DNA of 64,000 nt from Lotus japonicus (taxonomy: Eukaryota > Streptophyta > Magnoliopsida > Fabales > Fabaceae). The translations under genes were made by a program, and so were the position numbers. The stretch spans positions 4,776,501 to 4,840,500 of the forward strand of contig NC_080042.1 in the NCBI RefSeq assembly GCF_012489685.1, given 5' to 3'. This document shows, one piece after another, positions 1 to 11,412 of the stretch; positions within the stretch are counted from its first letter, which is position 1; every line of letters starts with the position of its first letter. Under the pieces are notes generated by a model, which was not told the origin of the DNA, made no database searches, and was given only the letters and a program-made list of their open reading frames with translations.

Positions 1-126
1 GAGATCTGCATCGAAGCCCAGAAAAAAACTTTCAATTCTGTCTTTCCAATATTCGAACCTTTGACCATCGAACATGGGAGGCTTTGCATTGTAACCATCT
101 TTTTGCGTTTCACTGGTGGTAGCCAT
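1..126 (-). CDS. SIRE-type copia gag, N-terminal part (cut by window edge)
   Basis: The ATG is at 126 on the minus strand and 42 codons stay open to the window edge. The product is the first part of a Ty1/copia Gag, the nucleocapsid protein that packages element RNA in the cytoplasm. It matches, with very few substitutions, the first codons of the plus-strand gag at 59,038, including the PPMFDGQRFEYWKDR stretch. It lies 58 bases downstream of the primer-binding site at 185-196, the normal order for a copia element. The rest of this gag and its pol lie outside the window. The identity of family and start is secure; whether the full element is intact cannot be seen. Confidence 0.85.
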   Translation of the reverse strand, partial: MATTSETQKDGYNAKPPMFDGQRFEYWKDRIESFFLGFDADL

Positions 127-184
127 TGTTTTTCACACCGGCCCGGATCACTGAACACTGTTAGGTGTGGTGATCAGAACTTGC

Positions 185-196
185 GCTCTGATACCA
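185..196 (-). other. Primer-binding site of copia element (initiator tRNA-Met type)
   Basis: On the minus strand this reads TGGTATCAGAGC, the standard plant copia site complementary to the 3' end of initiator tRNA-Met. It lies two bases beyond the LTR end at 199 and points towards the gag at 126. Confidence 0.85.
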
Positions 197-198
197 AT

Positions 199-1403
199 TG
201 AAGGTATGAAAAACGGTAGAAAAGGGGGTTTGAATAACGTTTTTAGAATAAAACTTCCACCTTAAGATTTTAACAAATCTTTTGAGACACAAGTAAAGTG
301 CTTAAGATAAGAGATGAGAAAAGCACACAAGAATTTTATCCTGGTTCACTCGATAAATCACTCAAGCTAGTCCAGTCCACCCATGAAGGTGATTTCTTCC
401 TTCTTAGAATGAAGGCAATCCACTAATCAGATAATTGTTACAACTGCACTTGAAACCTACAAGTGACTAACAATACACTGACTTAGCTCACACTAAGATT
501 CACTCTCTTAGTCTTCTCTAGGATCCAATCAACCTTGATCTCCTAAAGGTAAACTAAACAACTGTTTAGAGAATATTGTTTACAAGGAAATTGCTTCTTA
601 AAAGCTTGTAGTAAACATAATGAATTTAATGAAGAAAGAATGCTTAGAAGATTTGAGTATAGCTTGCGCGTATGAGATTCTTCCAACCGCATCTTTCAAT
701 CTTCAGCCTCTACTCCAAGGATTAGGGTTTGAACATTGCATGGGAATGCTACCGTTGGAGGGCAGATCTGGAATTTCCAGCTTCTGCTGTGGCTGAGAAT
801 GTTAGGTTAGGTCGTCAGGATAGTACATTTGCTTTTGTACTTTGGATAGTGACTTGACCTTTAACCTAGTAGACTTCTGATCAGACGAATGCTTCGTGTT
901 GGAACTTGTGAAGCTTGTTGATCAGAGTCAGAGGGAAGCATGGATCCTCTGACCGTTGTATCTTCTGATTCTGAACTCAGAGGAGAAGTACTTGGTCTTC
1001 AGAGCCATTTTGCTTCTGGACTTCAGAGTCTTCACTTTTCAGCTTCTGGATCTTCAGAGTCTTCTACACCATCAGAACATCTGAACCTTCAGAGTGTCTG
1101 GGATATCAGAACGTCTAGATCTTCAGAACTTCAAGTGAGTTGAGTCCACGTCAGAGCTTGATTAACTTCAGTTCTTCTGAAGCTTTTCTACTGTTCAGAT
1201 TGAACATAGAGATTGCGAAAGCGTTGCTAGGGTTACTCTTTAAGCACAGTGCTTCTGATTGGTGTGAGATTAGATTAAGGTCAGAGCCTGTAAGAGCACA
1301 CTCAGAAAAACACGTTAGAGTACCATAATTGTTCATACTAAAATGTTAACTTGTAATCATCAAAACATAGAGTTGTACTACTTGATCAAAACTTGATCTT
1401 ACA
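199..1403 (-). mobile_element. SIRE-type copia LTR (copy A)
   Basis: This 1,205-bp LTR begins TGTAAGATCAAG and ends CTTCA in minus orientation. It is collinear with the plus-strand LTR at 57,763-58,965 (1,203 bp) and with the diverged LTR at 53,650-54,893. A primer-binding site and gag lie on its low-coordinate side, and a polypurine tract lies on its high-coordinate side. It therefore abuts internal sequence on both sides. The position matching the TATAAATA box of the 58.4-kb copy carries a short deletion (near 707-718), so this copy may lack its core promoter. Confidence 0.85.
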
Positions 1404-1426
1404 ATCTCCCCCTTTTTGATGATGAC
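1404..1426 (-). other. Polypurine tract of a copia element
   Basis: On the minus strand, AAAAAGGGGGAGAT directly precedes the LTR start. This is the classic second-strand priming site of an LTR retrotransposon, so the LTR at 199-1403 acts as a 3' LTR for sequence at higher coordinates. A mutated version of the same tract adjoins the LTR at 54,893. Confidence 0.8.
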
Positions 1427-2430
1427 AAAACCAAGTATTTTGATGAACAATTCTTAAACAATAAACTGAATTCACTCAGAGTTTAGAGAATAGAGATAAA
1501 CTTATCCTGATGTGAATGCCCTTGCAAGAACAATAAATGAGGAAAGATAATATACATTTTAAAGGGTGAAATAGGAAATCAAATAATACTTTTATGAAAA
1601 GTAACAAAATTAATTGCATTCCTTAGTATGTGTGTTTCTTCTCTTCCTGGACAGTTAAATAGGAACAGAGGGAGTACTTTTTAGGAGCTACCTAAATGTG
1701 ATTTACTTGTCATGTCTTGGAACTTCATATGAATTAAACTTCACGATAAACAAGCACAATCAAAGAACTAATAACTTATAATCTACTTGTTTAGTCTGGA
1801 ATTCCATATGCATTGGAACTCGGGGCAAACAAGGGCAGTCTAAGTAATTAGTCACTTGCTCTAATCAGACGGTCCGATTGAAAAGAAGAAAAGACATATC
1901 TGCAAAGACCTTATACATGAGGGAAAGACGAAGGTCGACAAAGCACATTCTATCGTTTGACTCAATGGTGACAAGGAAGATCAAGAAGAAAGTTGAAGAT
2001 CGTCTCGTCAGAAGAAACTGCTACAACAAGAGATACGATTCTGTAGCGGGAAGATTCTGACCAAAGCTGAAAAGAATACAAGACAACATCCTTCAGAAAG
2101 TTTATTAAAAGAAGAGCTATCTGCAAAAGATTAGAAGACTTCCAGAAGAAGAGCATGATCGTCTCAAGGAGATAGAACGATCATCTGCAGAAGAAAGATA
2201 AGGACAACTTGCAAAGGGAGAATTAAGTGTCCAACTCAGGCTGAGCAACCAGAAGAAACTGCATTCAGAGAAAGCAAACATCATATCAATATGGAAAAGA
2301 TCTCTGACAACACAGAAGATAGAGAAAGGTCAAAGTGCAAAGCTTCAAGCAACCATCACATATGCACAATGACCAAGGGAAACTATCATAATCTTCATAT
2401 CTAAATTTTTCCCTTATCTCTCTAGGAATG
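1427..2430 (-). mobile_element. 3' noncoding region of SIRE-type element
   Basis: The first 100 or so bases match the sequence right of the LTR at 54,894-55,000, which identifies this as the 3' internal region upstream of the polypurine tract. No reading frame of note is present. The junction to the next copia relic lies between about 2,430 and 2,480 and cannot be placed exactly. Confidence 0.5.
1705..1863. repeat. Imperfect 80-bp tandem duplication
   Basis: Two diverged units start at 1,705 and about 1,784. Each begins ACTTGT and shares GGAA(C/T)T(T/C)CATATG, a GATAAACAAG/GGCAAACAAG block and an AACTAATAACTTA/AATTAGTCACTTG block. They lie in the 3' noncoding region of the SIRE-type element. 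Confidence 0.55.
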
Positions 2431-2481
2431 GGATGAATTCCATCGTCTATGTCGATTGTTCCTCAACAAGACATCATCAGA

Positions 2482-5400
2482 TCAATTATGTACAACTACT
2501 CCCTGCAGGACATTGTACTCTTTCAACATCTGCTTCATCCAGATTAACTGTGTACAACTACTCCCTGCAGCTATGTATTCAGCTTCTGCCGTGGATAAGG
2601 ACACACTATTTTGCTTCTTGCTAAACCAAGAGATTAGATTGCTACCTAGAAAGAAATAACCTCCAGATGTGCTTTTTCTATCGTCAGCACTACCAGCCCA
2701 ATCAGCATCACAATAGCCTATCAACATATAGTTTGGATCATGTGAGTAGAGGATTCCATAGTCACTAGTTCCATTTACATACTTGATAATCCGTTTAACT
2801 TGCACAAGATTGCTAGCTTTTGGTTCAGCTTGGTACCTAGGATAACCACCAACAACAAAAGTGATATCTGGCCTACTTGCAGTAAGATATAGAAGACTAC
2901 CAATCATACTCCTGTAAAGACACTGATCAACAATTACTCTTTTCTCATCCCTAGTCAACTTGATGTGAGTAGCAGCTGGAGTCCTCTTATGACTTGCATT
3001 TTCTAAGCCAAACTTTTTGACAATGCTTCTGGCATATTTGCTTTGAGATATGAAGATGGTGTTGTCCATTTGCTTGACTTGTAGTCCAACGAAATAGGTT
3101 AGTTCACCTACCAAACTCATTTCGAACTCAGATTTCATCTGTTCTACAAAATGTTCCACCATCTGGCTCGACATTCTACCAAACACAATGTCATCAACAT
3201 ATATCTGGGCAATCATCAGGTCTTTACCACTTTTCTTCACGAATAGAGTCTTATCAATCCCTCCTTTGTTATAGCCATGACTAATCAAGAATTGTGTAAG
3301 CCTCTCATACCATGCTCTAGGAGCTTGCTTCAGACCATAAAGAGCTTTTTCAGTTTATAGACATGATCAGGATAACTTGGATCCACAAACCCCTTAGGTT
3401 GTTCTACACAAACTTCTTCATTCAAGTCTCCATTCAGAAAAACACTCTTCACATCCATCTGGAATAATCTAAACTTGAGCAAGTATGTCACTCCAAGTAA
3501 CAGTCTGATAGATTCAAGGCGAGCTACAGGAGCTTTGTTTCGTGTTACTGTGCCGCTCTCATCTGACTTGTTCTTGAAGATCCATTTGGTTCCAATGACA
3601 TTCACATTCTCAGGTCCCACACAAGTTCCCAAACTTCATTTCTTTTAAACTGCCCTAGCTCTTCTTGCATAACATGTATCCAATACTCACGAGTGAGAGC
3701 TTCTTTGACAATCTTGGGTTCTATCTTTGAAATGAAACAAGTATTTGAGACTACATCTCTGCACCTGGTAGTTACACCTTCATTCAAGCTCCCTATGATA
3801 TTCTCCTTAGGATGAATCTTTTGAATCCTGATTGATGGTCCTTTTGAGGTAGTGGTGGGTTCAACATCCACATCAACATCTTCTGACTCAGAGGATGATG
3901 GAATGTCTTGGACATCAAGTGGGATATCTGCAGGAATAATAGGAATTGAGTCACCAACATATATGCACTTTTTGATTTCCTAAGGTTCATCATCAACCAC
4001 AACAATGATTGACTCCAACAAAGTTTTAGTGCATTGATGGTAGACTCTATAAGCACGACTATCTTCAGCATACCCTAGAAATATTACTTCATCACTTTTT
4101 GGATCTAGCTTTCTCCTTTGCTCTCTATCTGCCAGAATGTAGCACTTGCTCCAAAAAATGTGAAAGTATTTCACTGTGGGCTTCCTCCCTTTCCAAAGCT
4201 CATATTGGGTTGAGGTGCTTTCAGAGAGTATTGTCACATGATTATGAATATAACAAGCAGTGTTCATAGCTTCTGCCAAAAAATGATAAGGAACACTCTT
4301 AGCATGTAGCATGACTCGAGCAGATTCTTGGATTGTTCTGTTCTTTCTTTCAACAACTCCATTATGCTGAGGAGGAATGGCGACAGAGAACTGATGAGCA
4401 ATTCCTTCAGATGAGCAAAATTCTGCAAACTTACTGTTCTCAAATTCCTTGTCATGATCACTCCTGATGTTAACAATGACACTTCCCTTCTCTCTTTGAA
4501 TACGAACACAAAGATCCTTGAAAACTTCAAACGTGTCTGATTTTTCCCTAATAAAAAATTCACCCAGGTAAAACACGAGTAATCGTCAACACACGCAAAA
4601 ACATACCTTTTACCTCCTAGGCTTTCAACTTGCATGGGCCCCATAAGATCCACGTGAAGCAGCTCAAGAACCTTTGAGGTTGCCAGATGTTGACGCTTCT
4701 AGTGGGACATCTTGAATTGTTTCCCTATTTGACATTCTCCACATATTTTACCTTCCTGAAATTTCAGCTTTGGTATCCCTCTAATAGCTTCTTCAGTGAT
4801 GATCCTTTTCATGCTCTTGACATTTAGATAACCAAGCTTCTGGTGCCAGATTTTGACTTCATCTTCTTTAGTAATCAAACAACGAGCAGGATGAGAAACT
4901 AACTATGGAGTCCACATATAGCAATTGTCTTTTGAACGTGCTCCTTTCATCAAAATCTACATGTTTTCATTCATGACAACACATTCAAATTTGGTGAAGG
5001 TAACCTTCAAATCTTGATCACATAGCTGCCTGATGCTGATCAAGTTAGCCTTCAACCCATCAACAAGTAGCACATCTTCAAGACTTGGTGAACCAGAATG
5101 AGAAAATTTCCTATTCCCTTTATCTTTCCTTTTGCTCCATCTCCAAAAGTCACATGGCCTCTGGCATGAGGCCTCACTTCTTCCAAATACCTTATGACTC
5201 CAATCATATGCTTCCAGTATCCACTGTCAAAATACCAATCCTCTCTAGCTGAAGCACGCAAGGATGTGTGAGCAATGAGTCCAGTAGGCACAATTCTAGG
5301 TTTCCATTCACACTTGACTTTAGCTTGCACCTTGGTCTCCTCCTTTTTTGCTTGATCATCTGCCTTAGGATATCCATATAATTTAAAGCAATAAGGTCTA

Positions 5401-6942
5401 ATATGACCAAATCTTCCACAATGATGACACCTCCATGTTGAGTTTTGGTAGTTCCTAACCTGTGGATACAGATGTCTCACCCATTGTCTTGACTTCTGGT
5501 TGGACACCTGGTAGCCAGATTGTTTGCCCACAACTTCATATTCCTTAGACATGTTCTTGCTTCCTTTGTTCAAAGATTCATAATTGAACCCTATACATGT
5601 CTTGTCCCCGACACTTCTTCAAGCAATGAGAATTTCATCCAGAACATCTGAGCTTGTGTTCATCATGAGTATGGACTTTGTCATGTTTTCCATCTTGGAA
5701 GTTAAAACACCAAACTCTCCAACTAGCTTGTTTCTTTCAGTTTGGAGTTCACACACAAGCCTCTTTTGTTGCTGACCATAGATGTGTGCCTCTTTCCATT
5801 TGATGTACAACAATTTGTACGCTTCAGCCAATTCCTCATCTGTGATCTTTTCATCACTAACACCATCATCAGATTCACATTTTTCCATGAATGAAGTTAA
5901 AACATTTGAAGTTTCATTCTCATTCTCGCTTTCAGATTCTTCATCAGACCACGTAGTGATCATTCCCTTCTTTTGCTTCTTTAGGAACGTAGGGCATTCA
6001 GTCTTGATATGCCTAAAACCTGCACACTCATGACATTGTATTCCTTTGCTTTTGACACCTCTATCCTCTTCCTTTCCCTTACGCTGAAATCCAGAATTCT
6101 TGAAGTTGTCGGACCGGTTCTCCTGGACATTGAACTTGGGTCGCCTATCCAGTCTCCTCAAAACCTTGTTGAATTTTCTAGCAAGAAGACCTATGACTTC
6201 TGAGATTGTCTCACCATTTTCACTTTCATCTTGATCATCTTCTTCTTCAGCGTTGGATACAAAGGCAATGCTTTTGTTCTTCTTCTCAGGTCTATCATTC
6301 AAAGTCATCTCATAAGTCATAAGTGACCCAATGAGTTCAACAACTTTGATAATGCTTATGTCTTGAGCCTCTTCAATAGTTGTGACTTTCATATTGAATT
6401 TCTTGGGTAGAGATCTGAGAATCTTTCTCACAAGCTTCTTTTCTGACATTTGTTCACCCAAGGCATGAATTATTAGCTAAATCACGAACCCTCATGTGAA
6501 CTTATGTAATGGACTCGTCCTTCTTCATTCTCAGGTTTTCAAACTGAGAGGTTAGGATTTGAAGCCTTGACATACGTACTCTCGAGGTTCCCTCATGAGT
6601 AGTTTTGAGAATCTCCCAAGCATCTTTGGTCACAGTACACGTGTTGATTAACTTGAACATATTCTTGTCCACACAATGAAAGAATGCATTTAGTGCCTTA
6701 GAGTTTCCCAGAGCCTCATCATTTTCTTCTTTTCACCAGTCAGCTTCTGGCTTCAACTCCGTAGTTGACGTACCTTCTTTAGGTGCAATAACTGGATGAA
6801 TCCACCCTTTGATAACCGCCTTCCACGTCTTGCTATCAATAGATTTGAGATAGGCAACCATACAAGCCTTCCAGTAGTCGTAGTTAGTGCTATCAAGAAT
6901 TGGTGGCCTGTAGGCAAAACCAACATCCTTCGAATGGTCCAT
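2482..6942 (-). pseudogene. Copia gag-pol relic (second family), broken
   Basis: Read right to left this is a decayed Ty1/copia polyprotein. The Gag N-terminus (6,942-6,733) and main Gag (6,461-5,619, with a CHECAGFRHIKTEC zinc knuckle) are in different frames. An in-frame TGA follows at about 5,620. The protease segment carries the aspartic motif WYFDSG (about 5,220). Integrase core pieces (4,653-3,980) include LHVDLMGP and PQHNGVVERKNRT. RT pieces (3,632-3,330 and 3,288-2,482) include QMDVKS and QIYVDDIVFG, followed by RNase H with YCDADWAG and STAEAEYI. At least six frame changes are present. The RT segment between NKA and PVARLES has an internal deletion that removes a conserved block. 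RNase H is cut short near 2,482, and the 3' LTR is not found. Confidence 0.85.
2490..2570. repeat. Short direct repeats at the truncated RNase H end
   Basis: GTACAACTACTCCCTGCAG occurs identically at 2,490-2,508 and 2,552-2,570. The second copy lies in genuine RNase H coding sequence. The first lies just beyond the point where the reading frame goes off-family and stops, which suggests a local slippage or repair duplication. Confidence 0.7.
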
Positions 6943-6994
6943 CGAACCAGAATTTGTCCTCCCTGGAGCTCACCCAAAAAGAACTGGGTGGCTG

Positions 6995-7006
6995 CTCTGA
7001 TGCCAA
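6995..7006 (-). other. Primer-binding site of second copia element
   Basis: The minus strand reads TTGGCATCAGAG, one base different from the usual initiator tRNA-Met site. It sits between the LTR end at about 7,007 and the gag start. Confidence 0.75.
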
Positions 7007-7961
7007 TTAAAATTCTTGTTCTCCTCAGACAGATGTGTTACACAATGTTCAGGACATTGTGTAGAACATGCATACAATAAAGCACAGCGTTAAAAACAAA
7101 TCACAAGTAACAACGACTACAAAGTAAATAACAAGAGAGATGGTAACCCGGTTCGGTGCAACGTCACCTACGTCTGGAGGGCTTCAGCCCGAGAAAAATA
7201 ATCCACTATTATAATCAAGTACACAAAGGTCTTAATTGAACAACCACTGTTCACAGCCTTTCTACCTATTCCTACCAATGGATTATTACTTAGAACTCCC
7301 CCTTAGTATGAGACCCCTCTCACTTTCTCTCACAATCACTGCCACAGTGATTGAATCACAAGGTACAAAATGGTTGTAGAGAAACACTCTTAACGAAACA
7401 CAACAACTCAATACTTATTTGATCAATGGAAGCTCATGAGTTGATTACAAAACTCACACAATGAACTCACAAAGAAAACCCTGAATACAACTAACACAAA
7501 CTGTGAATCTTTCTCGTACAACATCTAGGGTTTCTTGAACATATTAAGTAGATGCTTCACCGTCAGTGTCTTCAAAGAGTCCATGTAGCAAAGTGGCAGT
7601 AAATCTTCGAAAAGATCTTCTCCACAAATAACACACCAAGACCAATTCCACATTTAAGTTGGTCTACACGAATTAATCCTATTTCTCCAAATAGGTTAAT
7701 TCCCCTAATCACAAAAGATGCGTCCAGCTTATAAAAACGCGTGATTGCACTGACGAATCTTCACAATTAAAACACAACGAGAAACACGTAAATTAAGAAC
7801 TTCCAGCAACCTGAATCACAATGTCCTACTAGATGCTTCAGACATGAGGTTGCACATCATAAAAAGACAATGTTGTTTGTCACACCATTAAACACATCAA
7901 ACAACTTAGGCAAAATGCAGCCAACACTTAGAAAATCTTCATCAATACAAAATACTCAACA
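7007..7961 (-). mobile_element. 5' LTR of second copia element
   Basis: In minus orientation it starts TGTTGAGTATTTTG at 7,961 and runs 955 bp to the primer-binding site. A block near 7,140-7,380 (CACCTACGTCTGGAGGGCTTC and CACTTTCTCTCACAATCACTG) recurs in the solo LTR at 20,669-21,743. A weaker match occurs in the solo LTR at 36,295-37,210. All three belong to one LTR family. The partner 3' LTR is missing. Confidence 0.7.
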
Positions 7962-8702
7962 TGTCAAAAACAAATGATTTGTGCTCTCTATTTATGGTGA
8001 GAAATGAGAGCCAAACATTAAATGTTTTTCTTTCTCCCCAAGTAGCAGCCCAAGTCCACGAAATTTTCAGCCCATTCTAGGGTTTCTAGGCTCTTCCAAC
8101 CTTCCATGATTCGGTCCTCAAATTTTGGTTTGTTTTGAGATAAAGTCCCTTTGAAAAATGTGATTTAAAACCCTAATTTTTAGGAGTTATGAAATCATCA
8201 GCCCACCAATGACTTAAATAAAATAGATTTTATTTTTAAAGAGTCCCCATAAAATATTTTTATCCAAAATCAAGCTCATTCATTAAGAAAAGTTAAAGGA
8301 GGATCTCACAATTTGCTCCAATTCGCAATAACTCTCTATTTTTGACTTTTAATTTAAATTCAAAAATTTCTCTTCCATTTCCCACTAAAAATTTCGTCCA
8401 GCCCCTCTTAAATGCTCCAGAATAATTTTTCAAAATTGTTTATTTAATAAATCATCAGTTAAAAATAATTAAAAACATTTTATCATTAAATAAAACCCAC
8501 CAAAGGAGTAAGTTGAATATTCCCCCAGGGAACATCCTCTAAAATACGCCCCAAACCTTCTCATATGGTGTGGCCCACGAAATCTTCCCCGTAATCAGGA
8601 ATTGCAAACTCATCGCCGCTGTCGGGGCATTTTTAACCTAAAAAGTTGCTGTCACGGAACCCTAGAAATATTACAGTCAAAATGCTCGTAATGTTGCGTA
8701 CA
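7962..8702 (-). mobile_element. Probable Ty3/gypsy LTR fragment
   Basis: On the minus strand the block starts TGTACGCAACATTACG at 8,702 and ends at the copia LTR boundary. It contains a long AT-rich body, the phrase GGGTTCCGTGACAGC and a possible TATA box (CATAAATAG, about 7,995-8,003). It resembles the 5' two-thirds of a chromovirus LTR that was interrupted by the copia element. The assignment rests on overall style only. Confidence 0.35.
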
Positions 8703-9535
8703 TCAACGCCTAGACATTCTTAAGACTTAATATTTCCTCTACCAAATAATTTTACTTATAAAGGAATTATATCATGTATAGCACAAACAATTCACAGAAT
8801 AATAATATTATTTAGTTAATATGCCCTAAGCCGGGTCTTCCAATTAATGCTAAAGCCTAGAGGTCATTACTAATAGTCTACTTGATCAATGGAGAACTCA
8901 TCAAAAAGGGAAGACAAACAAATGCACAATTTGGAAATATTTTTTTCGAGATATCCTTTTTTCCCTAAAATATTTTTTCAATTTAAACCATGATTCCAAA
9001 GAAACACAAATTAGCAGATGAGACTTATCAATTTAAGGTATAGATAGTCATAAGAGTTGCAAACTTGCAATGAAGGTATAACATGCTTAAGTGCAAGATG
9101 TATATGAATGCATACTATATTTCCCTCTCCACATTTAGCATGTTTATGGTCCTCGATGGCTGCAAAAAAGAAAAAACAAAAATAATACAAAAATAAAATC
9201 TACCAAAGAGTTCAAATAAAAGAAGCAATAAAATGCTGAAAAAAAATGCTATGTAATATAATAGCTCCACTAATCATCATGTAGAGGTGGTGTACACTGA
9301 TATCTGGTGCAGTAAGGCTAAGGCATCTCTTAGTCTCTGCTCCACTGTGATGATGTGCGCCTATTTATACTCCCTAGTTGAAGACTTTGCCCGGATGGTC
9401 TGCATAATGTCATATATCCTAGTGTGTAGTTGTTGATCGGATGGATGGGACATAGTAGCACCAATAATATCGTGATTGTTCTCAACATGCTACACATCCA
9501 GCTTTTAAGTAATTTCCTTTGATCCTATTGAGCAG
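8703..9535. other. AT-rich spacer, nothing recognised
   Basis: No reading frame, terminal repeat or RNA motif could be supported here. Confidence 0.5.
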
Positions 9536-9848
9536 GTGCACCCTGTGTTAGCTCATGATCTTCTGGTTGTACCCAAATAAAGTGTCCCAAGACGTCTGGC
9601 TAGAGGGACCCAATGTTCACCAATGTGTTGTAGCATATGAGTTCCATTGGAATTGGTATATCCTTTGGGTGGTGGACAAGTCCAAAACTCTAAGCAAGAG
9701 CCATCACAAGTGAACCAAGTCGAATGTGTCCAATGTCATCGTGTCTATATGTGGAGCCAAGAAATAAGAATGTCCTCACATACTTGAGGTAGATATGCAT
9801 CCATTTGGTTCCCGTGCACCATGCACCACAGTTAAAAAGCCCTGCACA
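9536..9848 (-). pseudogene. Unidentified coding relic
   Basis: One minus-strand frame reads for about 104 codons with only two stops, both TAG. It holds protein-like stretches such as GAWCTGTKWMHIYLKYVRTF and HIRLGSLVMALA. The composition is unlike the AT-rich flanks. It could be a remnant of a plant transposon-associated protein or of an extra retrotransposon ORF. I cannot name the family. Confidence 0.35.
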
Positions 9849-10299
9849 AGGGGTGCTAACCTAAATACAGGAAGAATACTAGAGCAAAGAGTCGTTCATT
9901 TACTTAACATGTTATTCATTCTAGGTCATCTTTGAGATCTTCTAATACTCAAAGCGCCTCTCCTTGATTTCAAATTGACATGAGAAATAAAGGATCCCCT
10001 GTTGGAACCCCCACATAGTGGTACAAGAGGCTCCACCTTGAAGCTTAAATCAATCCAGGTCATGCTCCGTAGTAGAGACAAGGTGAACCTCCTAGTATGA
10101 TTCTGGGAAGAACAAAAACTAATAATTATGTAGCAAAATTTTGGCTTCAGATTATTAATATGTGCATATTTAGCATCAACTTGATATTGAAAATTAAAGT
10201 AAAATAATCACATAAAATAATGATAATGCATCAAGCTAGGATTTCATTACCGTAGAATTGCTAAATCCTTCTTAACTAATTATTGTTCTATGGAGAACT
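9849..10299. other. Spacer left of the hAT MITE
   Basis: AT-rich sequence with no supported feature. The coding relic may extend into its left part but becomes unreadable. Confidence 0.4.
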
Positions 10300-10307
10300 C
10301 TTCTACG

Positions 10308-10505
10308 CAGTGGCGGACCTACCACAGGGCTTGGTAGGTCCAATGCCCTGGCTCAAAGTAAAAAAAATACAAATTTCTTTGGACTAGGTAGGTTTTTTTG
10401 CCCAAAAAAAATTAGAGAAAAGACAAATTTATAAGGAAATGCAAAGTTTAGGGACTTAATCATAAAATTTGCCTAGGCTTCCTAAAATTTCTAGTTCCGC
10501 CACTG
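10308..10505. mobile_element. hAT-type MITE (198 bp)
   Basis: The terminal inverted repeats begin CAGTGGCGGA at the left and end TCCGCCACTG at the right, typical of hAT elements. The 8-bp sequence CTTCTACG occurs directly on both sides (10,300-10,307 and 10,506-10,513), exactly the target-site length of hAT transposons. There is no coding capacity, so the element depended on a transposase supplied in trans. The perfect target duplication suggests a fairly recent insertion. Confidence 0.88.
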
Positions 10506-10513
10506 CTTCTACG

Positions 10514-11412
10514 TCTAATGTGATTATTATTAGTTTTCCTAGATTGATCTACTTCAATGATCAAGAGTCTCACATATGTTAAACTATTTCATTAACTAGA
10601 TCTTATAAAAATTAGACAACTTTAGCAAACAATTAAGAACTACACAAAGACCCCATCATCAAAAGTTTGGGGAAAGACATTTTCCATGATACCAAAATAT
10701 TATAAGGAGTAAGAGTAAACATATGTACAAGAAAAGTGAAGTTAAATACTTAAATAATCTTCAATGAATAAGATTGTCATAATTTAAAAGATCAAAAATT
10801 TCTTCAAAGCTAAATATAATTTTTTTTTCCAACCATTTAAAGATTGAAATCTAATAATTTAAATACCAAACTAACATTGTAATAAATAAAGCAACTAATT
10901 TAATTATAGAAAACTTATATTTATAATTTCATACGGCAAGACCTAGATGGAAGCATCTACTAGTCATAAACCTAACTTAAGATGGAAAAATTTGTAGTCT
11001 TCTTTGGAAAACATAATTATGGTCAGTTGGTCACCATAAAAATATAATGAGGAAAAAATGGAGTCAAATACCCTGAGTAAACAAGAAAATAATGTGCATT
11101 TTGTAATAAAATGGAAACCACCCAAACCCATAAAACTGCCCGCACCTACATAAAATAATATAAAATGACTGTAAACAACAACAATGAAAAGAAAATGGTC
11201 ATCTGAATATAAGAGAAAAATCACAAAATTATTCACTAGCATTTTTAAAAGTTATAGCACGTTACCCGAATCCACAATAATGTTAATCTTTCTGCAAGTC
11301 CTCATCACAGTCCTAGCCTTAAACCAAGAAAAACACTATCACATATCTAATATTAATTTCTAGCAAGTAACAATGTTTAAACATGTGATAAATACTTTAA
11401 TAATAATAATAA
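10514..11412. other. AT-rich spacer with (TAA)n run
   Basis: No gene is visible. A TAA/AAT trinucleotide run lies at about 11,398-11,415, just before the 3' end of the LINE. Confidence 0.5.

Noticed and set aside
1878..2060. 60-codon lysine/arginine-rich open frame
   Set aside because: It is purine-rich noncoding DNA of the SIRE 3' region. It has no homologue that I recognise and is on the wrong strand for the element.
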